A stretch of 64,000 nucleotides of DNA from Bradyrhizobium sediminis. Lineage in GTDB: Bacteria; Pseudomonadota; Alphaproteobacteria; Rhizobiales; Xanthobacteraceae. How positions within the stretch are numbered: the first letter of the stretch is position 1; every line of letters begins with the position of its first letter. The DNA is taken from the NCBI RefSeq assembly GCF_018736105.1, contig NZ_CP076135.1, positions 2,168,001-2,232,000 on the forward strand, in the 5' to 3' direction. Shown in pieces: positions 27,018-35,694 of this stretch. A model generated the notes under the pieces. It made no database searches. It saw only the letters and a program-made list of their open reading frames with translations, and was not told where the DNA came from. The translations under genes and the position numbers were made by a program.

Positions 27018-27887
27018 ATGACCAACGCCATCCTCACCGGCCTCATGCTCGGGGGCATGTATGCGCTGATCGCCATGGGCTTGACCCTGCAATATGGCGT
27101 GGCGCGGATCATGAACCTGTCCTACGGCGAGTTTCTCGTCGCGGCGGCCTTTGCTTCGTACTGGCTGTTCACGGGATGGGCCTTGAATCCGCTGGTGGGG
27201 CTGGCGGTCGTCGTTCCCACAGGCTTCGGCGTGAGCATGATTCTGTATCGTGTCCTGCTCACGCCGCTGGTGCGCCGCGCGCCGACGCGCGACGCGCTGG
27301 AGGTGGACAGCATCCTGGCCACCTTCGGCATGATGTTCATCGTTCAGGGCATCATGCTGACGATGTTCGGCGGCGCCTATTTCAGCTATTCGTTTCTCTC
27401 GATTCCGGTTGCCGTGCTCGGCGAAACCCTGGCCTTGAACCGGCTGATCGCTTTCGGCCTCGCGGTGCTGTTCGGCGTCGCCCTCTATCTCGCGCTGACC
27501 CGAACCCGATTCGGCACCGCCATACGCGCGGTGGCGGTCGATCCTGCCGCGGCGCGGTTGGTGGCGATCGACGTCACTTGGATATCTGCCTTCGCCTTTG
27601 CAATCGGTGGTGCGCTGGTCGCCGCGGCAGGCGTGTTGATCAGCATGTTCCTCACCTTCAGCGCGTCGTCGGGCGTCGTCTTCACCATGAAGGCGCTGAT
27701 CGTGGTGGTGATGGGGGGCGTCGGCAATCTGCTCGGCTGCCTGGTCGCGGGCCTCGCGCTCGGCCTCAGTGAATCCCTGGTGGCAACCTTCGTCGATCCC
27801 GGGCTGACGCTGGCGGTGAATTTCGCGCTGTTTCTCGGCGTCCTGCTGGTGAAGCCGGCGGGCCTGTTCGGCAGGGCGCAGCGATGA
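27018..27887 (+). CDS. livH: Branched-chain amino acid-type ABC permease LivH
   Basis: A 289-residue inner-membrane permease with about eight hydrophobic segments. LivH-type signatures GLMLGGMYALIAMGLTLQYGVARIMNLSYGEF (residues 8-39) and a GGVGNLLGCLVAG segment near the C-terminus are present. It lies 31 bases after the binding protein and overlaps livM by four bases. Confidence 0.9.
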   Translation: MTNAILTGLMLGGMYALIAMGLTLQYGVARIMNLSYGEFLVAAAFASYWLFTGWALNPLVGLAVVVPTGFGVSMILYRVLLTPLVRRAPTRDALEVDSILATFGMMFIVQGIMLTMFGGAYFSYSFLSIPVAVLGETLALNRLIAFGLAVLFGVALYLALTRTRFGTAIRAVAVDPAAARLVAIDVTWISAFAFAIGGALVAAAGVLISMFLTFSASSGVVFTMKALIVVVMGGVGNLLGCLVAGLALGLSESLVATFVDPGLTLAVNFALFLGVLLVKPAGLFGRAQR

Positions 27888-28831
27888 GCATTGCGCACAT
27901 CGCAGCTGGCATCGCCGCCGTCGCGGGCCTGGCGGCGCTGGCGCTGCTGCCGCTCTACGCGGACGCGTATCATCTTTCGCTCGCGCTCGGCCTGCTGCAG
28001 TTCACCGTGCTTGCCACCGCGTGGGGACTGTTCTCCGGGCCGACCCGCTACGTCTCGCTGGCGACGACGGCGTTTTTCGGCGTCGGCGCCTATACCGTGG
28101 CGGTGCTCGGTGAACTACTGGCGTGGCCGCTGGTGCTCTTGATCGCGGTTGCGATCGGGGCGCTGATGGCGGTGATCGTCGGGGTCTCCACGCTGCGGCT
28201 CAGCGGCCTGCATTTCGTGATCTTCACCTTCGGCCTCGCCGAACTCGTCCGCCAGCTGGTGATCTGGTACGAGGTCAACAAGACCCGGGTGCTCGGCCGT
28301 TACGTGTTCGTCGATATCACCCAGAGCGACATCTACTGGCAGCTGCTCGGTCTTGCGGTGGCGGTGTTCGCGATCGGCTGGCTCGTCGCCCGCTCCCGGC
28401 TCGGCTTCGCGCTGCGCATCATCGGCGAGGACGAGACGGTCGCCAGACACTGCGGCATCAATGTCACCTTCGCCAAGGTGGCGCTGTTTGCGATCAGCGC
28501 GGTGTTCATGACCCTGGTCGGCGCGATCATGGCGCCGCGCTGGACCTATATCGAGCCTTCGATCGCGTTCAATCCGACGATTTCGTTTGAGGTCGTGATC
28601 ATGGCGCTGCTCGGCGGCGCGCACCGGCTGTGGGGGCCGGCGGTCGGCGCGATCCCGCTGACGCTGTTGTTCGAGTTCCTGTCGGCGCGCTTTCCCTCTA
28701 CATCGACCTTGATCATCGGCATCGTCTTCCTGCTGATCGTCTATGCGCTGCCATCAGGCGTCGTCGGATTGTGGGAGCGCGCGCGCTGGCGGCGGCCGGC
28801 AGCGCCGGCCGCGCCAGGGGTGCAGCCATGA
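27884..28831 (+). CDS. livM: Branched-chain amino acid-type ABC permease LivM
   Basis: A 315-residue permease with 8-10 hydrophobic segments and LivM motifs: YVSLATTAFFGVGAYTVAVL (about residues 50-70), RIIGEDETVARHCGINV (about 182-198) and GGAHRLWGPAVGAI (about 245-258). The start overlaps livH and the stop overlaps livG, consistent with coupled translation. Confidence 0.9.
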   Translation: MSIAHIAAGIAAVAGLAALALLPLYADAYHLSLALGLLQFTVLATAWGLFSGPTRYVSLATTAFFGVGAYTVAVLGELLAWPLVLLIAVAIGALMAVIVGVSTLRLSGLHFVIFTFGLAELVRQLVIWYEVNKTRVLGRYVFVDITQSDIYWQLLGLAVAVFAIGWLVARSRLGFALRIIGEDETVARHCGINVTFAKVALFAISAVFMTLVGAIMAPRWTYIEPSIAFNPTISFEVVIMALLGGAHRLWGPAVGAIPLTLLFEFLSARFPSTSTLIIGIVFLLIVYALPSGVVGLWERARWRRPAAPAAPGVQP

Positions 28832-29577
28832 CGACGGCCGCATCCTCCACGCCGGTTCTGGAGATAGCGGGGCTGACCCGCGCCTTCGGCGGGCTGGTCG
28901 CGGTCAACGCCGTCGATCTCGTCGTGCATTCAGGCGAAATCGTCGGGCTGCTCGGTCCCAACGGCTCCGGCAAAACCACCGCGCTTAATCTGGTTTCGGG
29001 CGTGCTGCGTCCGGATTCCGGGAGCATCCGCTTTGCCGGACAGGCCATCCAGGGCATGCCGGCTTTTCGCATCGCCCGCCTCGGCCTCGCGCGCACGTTT
29101 CAACTGGTTCGCGTGCTCAACGGCATGAGCTGCGCCGAGAACGTCAAGGCAGGCCTCGCCTTCCACCGGCCGCATCTGGCGCGCGTCGAGATCGACGACG
29201 CCGCGCACCGGTTGTTGCAGCGGGTCGGGCTGTCGGGCCGTGACGGTTTTTCGGCATCCGAACTCACTTATATCGACTGCAAGCGGCTCGAGCTTGCCCG
29301 CGCGCTGGCGCTGAAGCCGCGGCTGTTGCTGCTCGATGAATGGCTCGCCGGCCTGAACCCGTCGGAACTCCTGACCGGAATCGAATTGATCCGCTCCCTG
29401 AAAGACGAGGGTTTGTCGATCCTGCTGGTCGAACATGTCATGGACGCGATCCGCTCCCTCTGCGATCGCTGCGTGGTCATGAACAGCGGCCGCCGGATCG
29501 CCGAAGGCCGCCCCGACGAGGTGCTGGCCGATCCTGCCGTCGTCGAGGCCTATCTCGGAGTAACGACCGATGCTTGA
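28828..29577 (+). CDS. livG: ABC ATP-binding protein LivG with atypical signature motif
   Basis: A 249-residue ATPase. Walker A is GPNGSGKTT (about residues 45-53) and Walker B is LLLLDEWLAGLNPSE (about 167-181), followed by the H-loop region LLVEHVMDAI. The ABC signature is degenerate: ELTYIDCKRLELARAL stands where LivG usually has LSYGQQ-x-LEIARAL, so the G and Q are missing. Walker motifs are intact and the frame is coupled on both sides, so it is probably functional, with LivF supplying the canonical signature. Confidence 0.88.
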   Translation: MTTAASSTPVLEIAGLTRAFGGLVAVNAVDLVVHSGEIVGLLGPNGSGKTTALNLVSGVLRPDSGSIRFAGQAIQGMPAFRIARLGLARTFQLVRVLNGMSCAENVKAGLAFHRPHLARVEIDDAAHRLLQRVGLSGRDGFSASELTYIDCKRLELARALALKPRLLLLDEWLAGLNPSELLTGIELIRSLKDEGLSILLVEHVMDAIRSLCDRCVVMNSGRRIAEGRPDEVLADPAVVEAYLGVTTDA

Positions 29578-30295
29578 TGTCTCGGGCGTCAGCGTCGCCT
29601 ATGGCCAGCACCGCGCACTAAGCGATGCGGCGTTGACCGTCGGCCGCGGCGAGATCGTCGTCATCCTCGGCGCCAATGGCGCCGGCAAGACGTCGCTGCT
29701 GAAGGCCATCGCCGGAATCGTCCCGTGCCTGCCCGGCAAGAACGTCATTCTGTCCGGCCGCGATCTTTCCCGCCTCCCGGCGCATGAGACCGTCGAGGCG
29801 GGACTGGCGTCGGTGCCGGAAGGCCGCGGCATTTTCGGCGAACTGACGGTCGCTGAAAACCTGCTGCTCGGCGCCAATCCGAAGCGGGCGCGCAGCAGCG
29901 AGGCGGTGCGGCGCCAGCAGGTGCTGTCGCTGTTTCCCCGTCTCAACGAAAGACTGCCGCAGATGGTGCGGACCATGAGCGGCGGCGAGCAGCAGATGGT
30001 GGCGATCGGCCGCGCGCTGATGTCGAACCCGGACATTCTGCTGCTCGACGAGCCGTCGCTCGGGTTGTCACCCCTGTTGGTGCGCGAGTTGTTTGCAGCA
30101 CTCCGGCAGGTGCGCGAAACCGGCGTCGGCCTGCTGCTGGTCGAGCAGAACGCGCGGGAAAGCCTCGCGCTCGCCGATCGCGGCTATCTCATCGAGAACG
30201 GCAGGATCGTCGGCAGCGGCACGGCACAGGCGCTGCAATCCGACCCGGCGGTGCGACGGGCCTATCTCGGCGGAATCGAGACCGGCGCGGCATGA
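29570..30295 (+). CDS. livF: ABC ATP-binding protein LivF
   Basis: A 241-residue ATPase with Walker A GANGAGKTS, canonical signature MSGGEQQMVAIGRALM and Walker B ILLLDEPSLGLSP. Normal LivF length. It overlaps livG by 8 bases and completes the transporter cassette. Confidence 0.92.
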   Translation: MLDVSGVSVAYGQHRALSDAALTVGRGEIVVILGANGAGKTSLLKAIAGIVPCLPGKNVILSGRDLSRLPAHETVEAGLASVPEGRGIFGELTVAENLLLGANPKRARSSEAVRRQQVLSLFPRLNERLPQMVRTMSGGEQQMVAIGRALMSNPDILLLDEPSLGLSPLLVRELFAALRQVRETGVGLLLVEQNARESLALADRGYLIENGRIVGSGTAQALQSDPAVRRAYLGGIETGAA

Positions 30296-30340
30296 GCCGG
30301 ACCAACAGGGGCCGCGGAATCTTTTAGGGAGGAGAGGGCG

Positions 30341-31792
30341 ATGAATCAGATCAACCTGTTGCTCGAGAACAAGGACGTTCAGGCGATCGACGGCGTGACC
30401 TTCGAGCGCCTCAACCCAATGACGGGAGAGGTCGCCACGCGCGCGGCGGCGGCCAAGATCGCCGACGTCAAGCGCGCAGCCGACGCCGCGGCGGCGGCCT
30501 TTCCGGCGTGGTCGGCGACCGGGCCGAGCCAGCGCCGCGCCATCCTGCTCAAGGCAGCGGACGTGCTGGCGAGCAAGGCGCCGCAGTTCATCGAACTGAT
30601 GGCGGCGGAAACCGGCGCCACCGCCGGCTGGGCGGGATTCAATGTCCATCTCGCCGCCGGCATGCTGCGCGAGGCGGCGGCGATGACGACGCAGATTTCC
30701 GGCGAGGTGATCCCCTCCGACAAGCCCGGTTGCATCGCGATGGCGATCCGCCAGCCCGCCGGCGTCGTGCTCAGCATCGCGCCCTGGAATGCGCCGGTCA
30801 TCCTCGGCGTGCGCGCGATCGCGCTGCCTTTGGCCTGCGGCAATACCGTCGTCCTCAAGGCCTCCGAAATCTGCCCCGGCACGCACCGGCTGATCGCCGA
30901 ATGCCTGCGCGAGGCGGGCCTGCCGCCGGGCGTGCTGAACGTCATCACCAATGCGCTGGAAGACGCGCCGGGGCTGATCGATGCCTTGATTTCGCATCCC
31001 GCCGTGCGCCGCATCAACTTCACCGGCTCGACGCGGGTTGGGCACATCATCGCGCAGACCGCCGCGAAATATCTGAAGCCGGCGCTGCTCGAACTCGGCG
31101 GCAAGGCGCCGCTGCTGGTTCTCGACGACGCCGACATCGATGCCGCGGTTGCAGCCGCAGCCTTCGGTGCGTTCATGAACCAGGGGCAGATCTGCATGTC
31201 GACCGAACGGATCGTGGTCGACAAGAAAGTCGCCGACGCCTTTGTCGCCAAGCTCGCGACCAAGGCGGAAACGCTGGTGGCCGGCGATCCCCGCAAGGGC
31301 AATACCGCGCTCGGCTCCCTGATCGGGGTCGAGGCCGCCAACCGGATCCAGGGCCTGATCCAGGATGCGATCGGGAAGGGCGCGCGCGTCGTGGCCGGTG
31401 GCAAGGTCGACGGCACACTGATGTCGGCGACCGTGGTCGACCACGTGACGTCGACGATGCGGATCTATGGCGAGGAATCGTTCGGCCCGGTCGTCTCCAT
31501 CGTCCGCGTCAACGGCGTGGACGAAGCGGTGCGGGTCGCCAACGATACCGAGTACGGATTGTCGGCGGCGGTATTCGGCCGCGACATTGCGCGGGCGCTG
31601 GAAGTGGCGAAGCGGATCGAGTCCGGCATATGCCACATCAACGGGCCGACCGTGCACGACGAGGCGCAAATGCCGTTCGGCGGCGTCAAGGCCTCCGGCT
31701 ACGGCCGCTTCGGCGGCAAGGCCGGCATCGCCGAATTCACCGAGCTGCGATGGATCACGATCGAGACCGGTCCGCAGCATTATCCGATTTGA
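30341..31792 (+). CDS. NAD(P)-dependent aldehyde dehydrogenase, vanillin/salicylaldehyde type
   Basis: A 483-residue ALDH with IAPWNAPV (oxyanion Asn), general base E251 in LLELGGKAP, nucleophile C285 in NQGQICMS, and FGPVVSI and MPFGGVKASGYGRFGG near the end. The closest described relatives by motif are aromatic aldehyde dehydrogenases. GGGAGGAGAG precedes the ATG, 45 bases after livF, so it likely joins the transporter transcript. An imported aromatic aldehyde or its precursor is an attractive but unproven substrate. Confidence 0.87.
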   Translation: MNQINLLLENKDVQAIDGVTFERLNPMTGEVATRAAAAKIADVKRAADAAAAAFPAWSATGPSQRRAILLKAADVLASKAPQFIELMAAETGATAGWAGFNVHLAAGMLREAAAMTTQISGEVIPSDKPGCIAMAIRQPAGVVLSIAPWNAPVILGVRAIALPLACGNTVVLKASEICPGTHRLIAECLREAGLPPGVLNVITNALEDAPGLIDALISHPAVRRINFTGSTRVGHIIAQTAAKYLKPALLELGGKAPLLVLDDADIDAAVAAAAFGAFMNQGQICMSTERIVVDKKVADAFVAKLATKAETLVAGDPRKGNTALGSLIGVEAANRIQGLIQDAIGKGARVVAGGKVDGTLMSATVVDHVTSTMRIYGEESFGPVVSIVRVNGVDEAVRVANDTEYGLSAAVFGRDIARALEVAKRIESGICHINGPTVHDEAQMPFGGVKASGYGRFGGKAGIAEFTELRWITIETGPQHYPI

Positions 31793-31876
31793 CTGCCCCA
31801 TAGTCCTGCATCAAGCCGGGACCGCGGGCTATGCCGACCGTCCCTCACTGCGTGGGCGGGCCTGGACGGCGCGATG

Positions 31877-32749
31877 CTAATGCGCACGAGGGGGAGCCGA
31901 GTCGGTGAGGCTATCGGCCAGGTGGTTGGCGAGTTCGCTGACCACGCGAGAATTGCTGCGGCGGCCGTAAGAGTAGACCAGGTCCACGCTCGGCAGCTGC
32001 GGCAGTCCATAGCCGTGACGGACCACGCGTAGCGGGGGCGTGACCAAAGCGCGGGCGAGCACGGTTATTCCAAGTCCTTCCACTGCTGCCGACTTGAGGC
32101 ATTCGAAGCTCGGACTGACGAAGCTCAGATGCCACGGTCGATTCTGATCCTTCAATGCGGCGATCGCGAAGCGCCGGTAGGCGCAGCCTTCCGGAAAAAG
32201 AATCAGAGGGAGGGAGTGCAGCGCGTCAGGAGAGTAATTGGGGCCGCTCACCCAAACCAGTTGCTCGCGCAACGCGACGGTGCCGTTCTTCGCTCCGGCT
32301 TCCTGCTTGAAGAAGGCAAGATCGAATTCGCCGCGTGCGCTGCGCTTTGAGAGAGTCTCGGACTGATTGGCCTCGATCTCAAGGCCGACCATCGGATGCT
32401 TGTTCTTGAATGCGGCGAGCCATGTGGCGAAGTCGCGCCCGAAGAAATCGAACGGCACGCCGAGCCGGACGAAACCCGTGAGTACGTCGTCGGACATGGA
32501 AGCATACGCCTCGTCGTTGAGCTGAAGTATTCGCCTCGCGAACTGAAGCAGCTTTCCGCCTTCCGACGTCAATTCGATCACGAGCCCTTTCCGACGCACC
32601 AGCAGGGCCTTTCCCACCTGGGTCTCCAGCTTGGCAATCTGCTGGCTGACGGTCGATTGCGACCGTCCGACACTCTCTGCGGCTCGCGAGATGCTCATGG
32701 TGTCGGCGACGACCACGAATGAACGGAGGCAATCGATGTCGAAGTTCAT
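31877..32749 (-). CDS. LysR family regulator of the haloacid cluster
   Basis: A 290-residue regulator with an N-terminal winged HTH (DIDCLRSFVVVADTMSISRAAESVGRSQSTVSQQIAKLE, residues 4-42) and a LysR effector domain from about 90. Divergent from the DUF485/symporter/dehalogenase run. An ATCGAA-N3-TTCGAT palindrome lies 15 bases upstream of its start, which fits autoregulation plus divergent control. Confidence 0.88.
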   Translation of the reverse strand: MNFDIDCLRSFVVVADTMSISRAAESVGRSQSTVSQQIAKLETQVGKALLVRRKGLVIELTSEGGKLLQFARRILQLNDEAYASMSDDVLTGFVRLGVPFDFFGRDFATWLAAFKNKHPMVGLEIEANQSETLSKRSARGEFDLAFFKQEAGAKNGTVALREQLVWVSGPNYSPDALHSLPLILFPEGCAYRRFAIAALKDQNRPWHLSFVSPSFECLKSAAVEGLGITVLARALVTPPLRVVRHGYGLPQLPSVDLVYSYGRRSNSRVVSELANHLADSLTDSAPPRAH

Positions 32750-32763
32750 GATCGGGCCTCATA

Positions 32764-32778
32764 ATCGAACAATTCGAT
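32764..32778. promoter_or_regulatory. Palindrome ATCGAA-CAA-TTCGAT, candidate LysR site
   Basis: A perfect 6-bp inverted repeat with a 3-base spacer in an AT-rich stretch between the divergent LysR gene and the symporter operon. The LysR box would normally contain T-N11-A, which fits within this palindrome (ATCGAA...TTCGAT). Assignment is inference. Confidence 0.5.
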
Positions 32779-32947
32779 ACTCATCATCGTTATTATTCAT
32801 TTTGTCACTTACGGCCGCTCTCGTAAAGACGCATTGCCATTGCCGAAGCAACTCGGCGAACCCGCGGGAACAAGCGGGAATACCGGCCGCCATGCCCGGA
32901 CATCCGGAGCATTGAAGACGCGTCCAGGGCTAACGGGAGGAAATCAA

Positions 32948-33262
32948 ATGGCCGGCAACGGAAGATCGCCAGAGGCTGCGCACGCCTCGGTGAGAGCGCT
33001 GATAGGCGAAAAGATCAAATACCTCGTACCGATGACGGTCCTCTTCATGACCGGCTACATCGGCCTGACCGTGCTCGCCGCGTTTGCCAAGGGCTGGGTG
33101 GGGACGAAGATCTTCGGCGCGGTGAACCTGGGATTTGTCCTCATCGCATTCAATTACCTGCTCTCCTGGCTGCTTGCGATCGCCTACGGCCGCATCGCTC
33201 GCGACAAGTTCGATCCCTTGGCGGCGCGCGCTGCTTTGGAAATTGCTGGAAGGGAACGTTGA
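32948..33262 (+). CDS. DUF485 inner-membrane protein, symporter partner
   Basis: A 104-residue protein with two hydrophobic segments (about 34-54 and 65-88), of the DUF485 (YjcH-like) type found next to acetate permease genes. GGGAGG precedes the ATG at 32948. It ends one base before the symporter start, so the two are translated together. Confidence 0.82.
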   Translation: MAGNGRSPEAAHASVRALIGEKIKYLVPMTVLFMTGYIGLTVLAAFAKGWVGTKIFGAVNLGFVLIAFNYLLSWLLAIAYGRIARDKFDPLAARAALEIAGRER

Positions 33263-33263
33263 A

Positions 33264-34787
33264 ATGAGCATCACTCTCGGGATCTTCGCGGTCATCCTGT
33301 TGATCACCCTAGGGATCACCTATTGGGCGGCCAGGCGCACCGCGACTACCAGCGATTTCTATGCCGCCGACAGCGGACTTACCGCGGCCCAGAATGGCTT
33401 TGCCTTGGCCGGGGACTGGTGCAGCGCTGCGGCGTTCCTTGGATTCACCGGACTCACCGCGCTTTATGGAATGGACGGAGCATTCTATGCCCTCGGGCCT
33501 CTGGTCGCTTTCTGCACGGTACTCTTTCTCATCGCCGAGCCGATGCGGAACACCGGGAAATATACCCTCGGCGACATCGTTCGCAGCCGAATGCAGACGC
33601 GAACCTCGCTTCTCGCAGTCATCGCGGGAACCGTCGTCGTCAATTTCGCCTACCTGATGCCGCAGATGGCGGGCGCGGGGGTTCTGGTGCGACTGCTCAC
33701 CGGCATTTCCTACGACTGGGCGGTGATCTTCGTCGGTATCAGCATGATCGTCTACGTCGCGTTCGGTGGAATGCTCGCGACGACTTGGGTCCAGATCGTC
33801 AAGGCGGTGCTCATGCTCAGCGCCGGCGCAATCATCCTCGTGATGGTCCTGGGCATGGTCAACTTCAACCCATTGACGCTGTTCGCCCAGGCCGAACAGA
33901 AATACACGGCCAATTATCTACTACCGGGCAATTATCTGAAGAACCCCTTCGACCAGATTTCGTTGGGCCTCGGTTATGTCCTCGGCCTGGCGGGTTTGCC
34001 GCATGTCATGACGCGCTTCTATACCGTGCCGGACGCAAAGGCCGCGCGCCGGTCGGTAGTCTGGGTGATGTTCCTGGCCGGCGCCTTCTTCGCGTGCACC
34101 ACGCTGTTCGGCCTGGCCGCGGCCAATTTCATAGGGCAGGATGCGATCCGTGCCGCGGACAAGGGCGGCAATCTGACGCTGCCGCTGTTGGCGCAATATC
34201 TCGGCGGCGGCAAGGGGAGCTTCGGTGGAGATCTGATGCTCGGCTTCGTCGCCGCCGTGGCGGTGGCGACCATTCTGGCGGTGGTTTCGGCCCTCACGCT
34301 GTCGACATCGAGCGCGATCGCTCACGATTTCTATGCCAACTGGTTCAAGCGCGGGCAGGTCGAGGGAAAGCAGGAGGTTTGGATCGCCCGTGGTGCCGCC
34401 GTTGCCATCGGCGTGCTGGCGATCGCGCTCGGCATCCTCGCGCAAGGCGTCAACGTCGCGGTGCTGGTCATCCTCGCGATCTGCGTCGCCGCCAGCGCCA
34501 ACTTTCCCGTACTGGTCCTTTCGCTGTTCTGGCGACGCTTCAATACCGGCGGGGTGATCGGCGGAATGGCGCTTGGCCTGGTGTCTTCGGTCGTGCTGGC
34601 GATGATCGGGCCGGCGATGCGCGGTGCGGATGCCTTGTGGCCGCTCGTCAACCCCACGATCGTGTCACTACCGCTCGGATTCCTGGGCGGAGTTCTGGGC
34701 ACGCTGATTGCCGGACGCGACTTCGACAACGAGAAACGCTTCGATGCGTTTCTCTTCCAGGTCCATACCGGCGTGGAAGCGGAATAA
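33264..34787 (+). CDS. Sodium:solute symporter, acetate permease (ActP)-like
   Basis: A 507-residue SSS-family transporter with about 13 membrane segments. Signature stretches include TTSDFYAADSGLTAAQNGFALAGDWCSAAAFLG near the N-terminus and GLAGLPHVMTRFYTVPDAKAARRS in the middle, as in ActP. ActP imports acetate and short carboxylates. Here the dehalogenase gene follows after 82 bases, so haloacetate or halopropionate uptake is a reasonable inference. Confidence 0.87.
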   Translation: MSITLGIFAVILLITLGITYWAARRTATTSDFYAADSGLTAAQNGFALAGDWCSAAAFLGFTGLTALYGMDGAFYALGPLVAFCTVLFLIAEPMRNTGKYTLGDIVRSRMQTRTSLLAVIAGTVVVNFAYLMPQMAGAGVLVRLLTGISYDWAVIFVGISMIVYVAFGGMLATTWVQIVKAVLMLSAGAIILVMVLGMVNFNPLTLFAQAEQKYTANYLLPGNYLKNPFDQISLGLGYVLGLAGLPHVMTRFYTVPDAKAARRSVVWVMFLAGAFFACTTLFGLAAANFIGQDAIRAADKGGNLTLPLLAQYLGGGKGSFGGDLMLGFVAAVAVATILAVVSALTLSTSSAIAHDFYANWFKRGQVEGKQEVWIARGAAVAIGVLAIALGILAQGVNVAVLVILAICVAASANFPVLVLSLFWRRFNTGGVIGGMALGLVSSVVLAMIGPAMRGADALWPLVNPTIVSLPLGFLGGVLGTLIAGRDFDNEKRFDAFLFQVHTGVEAE

Positions 34788-34869
34788 CCGCTACCGGAGG
34801 ACCGTCCCGCCAATTTGCGATCGTGCTTCCCGGAGAGGGCCGATCGTCATCTCGAACGAGAGGTGTTCA

Positions 34870-35616
34870 GTGACCATAAGAGCAGTTGTCTTCGACGCCT
34901 ACGGAACCCTGTACGATATCCAATCGGTAGCCGCGATCACGGACGAGGCCTTTCCCGGCTACGGCGAAATGATCACACAGGTTTGGCGGATCAAGCAGCT
35001 CGAATATACCTGGCTTCGTTCGCTGATGCGCCGTTACGAGGATTTCTCGGTCATCACCCGCGAATCGCTGGTCTATACGCTGAGAACGCTTGGCTTGAAG
35101 CACGACGATAGAGTGTTCGAGCGGATAATGGACAAATATGTCCACCTGGAGCTTTACCCCGACGTGAGGCGAACGCTTGCCGATCTGAAGGACTACAAGC
35201 TCGCGATATTATCCAACGGCAGCACCGACATGCTGACCACGCTCGTCCGAAATACCGGATTGGAGAGCGTACTCGATGCGACCATCAGCATCGACTCCAA
35301 GCGGATTTTCAAGCCCAGCCCGGAGGTCTACGCGCTGGTCGAGGCCCGCCTCGGGGTCGCATCCGCCGAAATTCTGTTCGTGTCCTCGAATCCGTGGGAT
35401 GCGATCGGCGCGAAATCCGCCGGGCTGAACACCGTCTGGATCGAACGCGTGACGCCCGAGGCGATGGGAGAGGCCTGCCGAAAGAGCGATCTGATCGCGC
35501 CGCTGACGATGTTCAAGGCGGTGCGGATGCAAATGGACGAATTCGGTCTCGCACCGGACTATCGCGTCCACGGACTTTCCGCCCTTGTCGAAATTTTGTC
35601 GTCTGTCCCGGCCTAG
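34870..35616 (+). CDS. L-2-haloacid dehalogenase (HAD type II)
   Basis: A 248-residue HAD enzyme converting L-2-haloacids to D-2-hydroxyacids. All hallmark residues of the L-2-haloacid dehalogenases are visible: nucleophile D9 in FDAYGTLYD, the WRIKQLEYTWLRSLMRRY segment carrying the halide-site Arg, Ser in ILSNGS, Lys in RIFKPSPEVY, and FVSSNPWDAIGAKSAG with the Ser-x-Asn-x-x-Asp set. These distinguish it from general HAD phosphatases. Start is GTG at 34870 with GAGAGG upstream. It sits between an ActP-like symporter and a ketopantoate-reductase-like gene. Confidence 0.9.
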   Translation: MTIRAVVFDAYGTLYDIQSVAAITDEAFPGYGEMITQVWRIKQLEYTWLRSLMRRYEDFSVITRESLVYTLRTLGLKHDDRVFERIMDKYVHLELYPDVRRTLADLKDYKLAILSNGSTDMLTTLVRNTGLESVLDATISIDSKRIFKPSPEVYALVEARLGVASAEILFVSSNPWDAIGAKSAGLNTVWIERVTPEAMGEACRKSDLIAPLTMFKAVRMQMDEFGLAPDYRVHGLSALVEILSSVPA

Positions 35617-35694
35617 CCGCGTCGCCTGTTCGTTCCGAACCCGTCGCACCGGCTGAACGGAGCACCTGAGACCGAAACCTCCAGGAAAAACCCG

